Origin: Bdellovibrio sp.
Lineage (GTDB): Bacteria; Bdellovibrionota; Bdellovibrionia; Bdellovibrionales; UBA1609
Assembly: GCA_003694355.1 (NCBI GenBank)
Contig: RFKI01000269.1
Location: 1-8,307 of the forward strand
Reading direction: 5' to 3'
Length of the DNA stretch: 8,307 nucleotides
Shown here: positions 6,152 to 8,307 of the stretch, in pieces
Position numbering within the stretch: position 1 is the first letter of the stretch
How the letters are laid out: the number at the start of each line of letters is the position of its first letter
Notes under the pieces: model-generated
Seen by the model: only the letters and a program-made list of their open reading frames with translations
Told to the model about the DNA's origin: nothing
Databases searched by the model: none
Position numbers and translations under genes: made by a program

Positions 6152-7740
6152 TGACTCCAAAATATGATGCCATTGTTGTAGGTGGTGGACATAATGGCCT
6201 GGTGGCGGCAGCTTATCTCGCAAAAGCAGGTCGAAAAGTTCTCGTGCTAGAACGTCGTCATGTTCTCGGGGGCGCTGCTGTTTCCGAAGAGCTCTACCCG
6301 GGCTTTACATTTTCTGTTTGCTCTTATGTTGTAAGCCTTTTTCGCCCTCATATTGTAAGAGAGCTGGAGCTTACAAAACACGGATATCAAATTATCCCTC
6401 TTGAAACATCTTTTACCCCTTTACCCAATGGAGATTCTTTATGTCGTTGGCCTGATAGTGCAAAAACAAGAAGAGAAATTGCCCGTTTTAGCCTTAAAGA
6501 TGCTGAAATTTATCCCGAGTTTGGCTTGGCCATGAGCCAAATGGCTAAATTTGTAAAAAACATTATTGATCATCCAGCTCCTGATCTTATATCCCCTCGC
6601 CTTAAAGACCTTCTTCAGCTTCTAAGACTAGGGCGACACTTTAAGTCTGCAGGTTCTGATTTCCTTCAACTTCATAATCAACTACTCACCATGAGTGCTG
6701 TGGATTTTCTGGATCAATGGTTTGAATCTGATGTTTTAAAAGCTCCCATGGCTGTCAGTGGCATTATTGGCACCTATCTTGGTGTTCGTTCACCAGGGAC
6801 CGCTTATGTGCTTCTTCATCACTATATGGGTGAAATTGATGGGACTTTCCGAGCTTGGGGATTTTCCAAGGGAGGAACGGGAGCGGTGAGTTTAGCCATT
6901 GCAAAGGCGGCTAGAAGCTTTGGAGCTGAAATTCGAACAGAAGCACCTGTTACTGAGTTTTTAATAAAAAACAATCGCATACGCGGTGTGGTTTTGGAAT
7001 CGGGAGAAGAGATTTACGCTCATCATGTGCTGTCCAACATGGATCCTCATCGCACCTTTTTGAAAATGATTGACCCTAAAATCCTACCTCCTGAATTTAA
7101 AAGTCAAATTGAAAGTTACAAATTAAGAGGGAGCTCTGGAAAAGTGAATCTCGCCCTTGATCGACTGCCTCAATTTATTTCACGACCTCATGAAATAGAA
7201 CCTCTTCGAGGAGATATTGCTATTGCTCCAAGCATTGATTACCTTGAAAAAGCATATGACGAAGCTAAATACGGCCATTATTCAAAGCGCCCTTACCTCA
7301 ACGTGGTCATTCCTTCTCTCAGTGATCCCTCTGTAGCTCCTCCAGGAAAACACGTTATGTCTATTTTTGTTCAATATGCCCCTTATCACTTAAAAGAAGG
7401 AGCCCACACATGGCCTCAGCATAGAGATGCTTTTGGCGACACAGTGATTGAAACTCTGGAAGAATATTGTCCAGGACTTAAAGAAAGCATTTTATACCGA
7501 CAAGTGCTCACTCCCTGGGATCTGGAACAGGAATTTGGCCTCACAGAAGGCAACATTTTCCATGGGGAACTGAGTCTTGAACAACTTCTCTTTTTAAGGC
7601 CCGCAGCTGGCTGGGCCAAGTACCGCACTCCCATACCAGGGCTCTGGCTTTGTGGGTCAGGCGCTCACCCGGGGGGTGGAATTATGGGAGCTCCAGGGGA
7701 GCTGGCTGCAAAAACCTTACTTCAATCAGGAGAAATTTAG
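6151..7740 (+). CDS. PYROXD2-like FAD-dependent oxidoreductase (CrtI/phytoene-desaturase superfamily)
   Basis: A 529-residue flavoprotein. The N-terminus holds the dinucleotide-binding motif VVGGGHNGLVAAAYLAKAG (9-27; Gly11, Gly13, Gly16), with Glu34 at the end of the second strand for the FAD ribose, then RRHVLGGAAVSEE (35-47). The C-terminus carries the second FAD segment, PGLWLCGSGAHPGGGIMGAPG (496-516). These sequences and the length are typical of the PYROXD2 group rather than of true carotenoid desaturases. No membrane segment or signal peptide is evident, so it is likely cytoplasmic. The start has AGAGG 6 bases upstream. The substrate of bacterial PYROXD2-like enzymes is not established to my knowledge; amine or alkyl C-H oxidation is plausible for the fold. 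It lies 70 bases after the aminomethyltransferase gene and 81 bases before a second flavoprotein of the same superfamily, suggesting a shared pathway. Confidence 0.88.
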   Translation: MTPKYDAIVVGGGHNGLVAAAYLAKAGRKVLVLERRHVLGGAAVSEELYPGFTFSVCSYVVSLFRPHIVRELELTKHGYQIIPLETSFTPLPNGDSLCRWPDSAKTRREIARFSLKDAEIYPEFGLAMSQMAKFVKNIIDHPAPDLISPRLKDLLQLLRLGRHFKSAGSDFLQLHNQLLTMSAVDFLDQWFESDVLKAPMAVSGIIGTYLGVRSPGTAYVLLHHYMGEIDGTFRAWGFSKGGTGAVSLAIAKAARSFGAEIRTEAPVTEFLIKNNRIRGVVLESGEEIYAHHVLSNMDPHRTFLKMIDPKILPPEFKSQIESYKLRGSSGKVNLALDRLPQFISRPHEIEPLRGDIAIAPSIDYLEKAYDEAKYGHYSKRPYLNVVIPSLSDPSVAPPGKHVMSIFVQYAPYHLKEGAHTWPQHRDAFGDTVIETLEEYCPGLKESILYRQVLTPWDLEQEFGLTEGNIFHGELSLEQLLFLRPAAGWAKYRTPIPGLWLCGSGAHPGGGIMGAPGELAAKTLLQSGEI

Positions 7741-7821
7741 CCAAAGCTTCTTTAAACAGAAAAACCTGTTGAAAAAAAAACGCTCCTTCTTCATCATAAA
7801 AACAAACAAGGACTTTGAATC

Positions 7822-8307
7822 TTGAACACTTATGACGTTATTCTTATCGGCGCTGGACTTTCAGGACTGACCCAGGCCATTGAACTCACTCAAAGCGGAC
7901 AAAAAGTTCTCCTTCTTGAAGCTCTTCCCCAACCAGGGGGACTTTGTCGAAAGCAAGAATTTTATAAAGACTTTTTCATCCCTGGGCTTTTTATTGATAG
8001 CTCTCTTTTACCACGCCCCCAAGGTCTTCACATTGAAAGCTCCCCAACCTCCTTTTATGTCCCTCATGCTGAAATGACGATTTCTTCACATCTGCCGCTT
8101 TGCCAAATGCCCGAAGAGGAAAAAAGGGGATGGATCAAATTAATCAATCTTTTAGATAAAGCCCAAAAACCACTTCTTGATCTTTTTGATCTGAAAACTC
8201 CCTTTTCTGAAAATATCCAAAACCCTCTGACGTTGCTCAAAGCAGTTCTTCACCTAAAACAAATGGGAAAAACCGACATGACAAGCCTGTTTCGCTATCT
8301 TCCCATG
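7822..8307 (+). CDS. Second PYROXD2/CrtI-like FAD oxidoreductase, 5' part only
   Basis: The first 162 codons of a gene that runs off the right edge, read from TTG 7822. AAGGA (7808-7812) lies 9 bases upstream and no ATG fits better, so TTG is the likely start; the gene is easily missed by ATG-only searches. The protein begins NTYDVILIGAGLSGLTQAI, with Gly10, Gly12 and Gly15 of the FAD-binding fold, Glu33 closing the second strand (VLLLE), and PGGL at about 37-40. The visible end, KQMGKTDMTSLFRYLPM (about 146-162), resembles the helix of PYROXD2/CrtI-like proteins that follows the first third of the fold. It is clearly divergent from the neighbouring flavoprotein: the 'GGAAVSEE' turn is replaced by GGLCRKQEF. 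The two are therefore ancient paralogues in tandem, possibly acting in sequence on one substrate or as two subunits. The C-terminal half is not visible. Confidence 0.82.
   Translation, partial: MNTYDVILIGAGLSGLTQAIELTQSGQKVLLLEALPQPGGLCRKQEFYKDFFIPGLFIDSSLLPRPQGLHIESSPTSFYVPHAEMTISSHLPLCQMPEEEKRGWIKLINLLDKAQKPLLDLFDLKTPFSENIQNPLTLLKAVLHLKQMGKTDMTSLFRYLPM

Noticed and set aside
7755..7770. Hairpin AACAG-CTGTT after the first flavoprotein gene, as a terminator
   Set aside because: Only 5 base pairs, and it is followed by a run of A rather than T on the plus strand. On the minus strand the T-run comes before the stem, not after it.
7880..8077. Plus-strand 65-codon frame in the second flavoprotein
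   Set aside because: It lies inside the TTG-started flavoprotein frame, which carries the intact FAD motif.

Overview
The window looks like a chromosomal segment of a Gram-negative bacterium with a fairly low GC content (roughly 40-43% by eye). The evidence is an ftsE-ftsX pair followed by an exported coiled-coil protein of the EnvC type, two probable lipoproteins, and a short conserved orphan protein of a kind I associate with deltaproteobacterial and Bdellovibrio-like lineages. That placement rests on recall, not on a search. I see no insertion sequence, tRNA, rRNA, CRISPR array or phage gene.

Layout. On the minus strand, reading leftward from 1818, ftsE, ftsX and the start of an envC-like gene (cut by the window edge at base 1) form a tightly packed operon. 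It has a 4-base stop/start overlap (ftsE/ftsX) and a 7-base gap (ftsX/envC-like). A divergent intergenic region (1819-1996) separates it from the plus-strand genes. First comes an 83-residue orphan protein (1997-2248). Next are two genes overlapping by 19 bases: a large exported zinc-metalloprotease lipoprotein (2387-4276) and a small beta-rich lipoprotein (4258-4809). The third block is a folate-dependent aminomethyltransferase of the GcvT family (4878-6080), a full-length PYROXD2-like flavin oxidoreductase (6151-7740), and the first 162 codons of a second, related flavoprotein (7822 to the window end). The genes at both edges are open at the window boundary, and the second flavoprotein starts at TTG.

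How the genes may work together. The minus-strand operon is the known cell-division module in which the FtsE/FtsX ABC complex activates a periplasmic EnvC-type regulator of peptidoglycan hydrolysis. The protease and its lipoprotein neighbour appear to be co-translated and exported. The third block is the most interesting. A GcvT-type protein that can transfer one-carbon units to tetrahydrofolate sits beside two CrtI/PYROXD2-fold FAD enzymes. By analogy with dimethylglycine and sarcosine dehydrogenases, where a flavin oxidase domain is joined to a GcvT domain, this could be a split N-demethylation pathway that captures the released one-carbon unit on folate. That function is inference. Intergenic stretches are all shorter than 300 bases.
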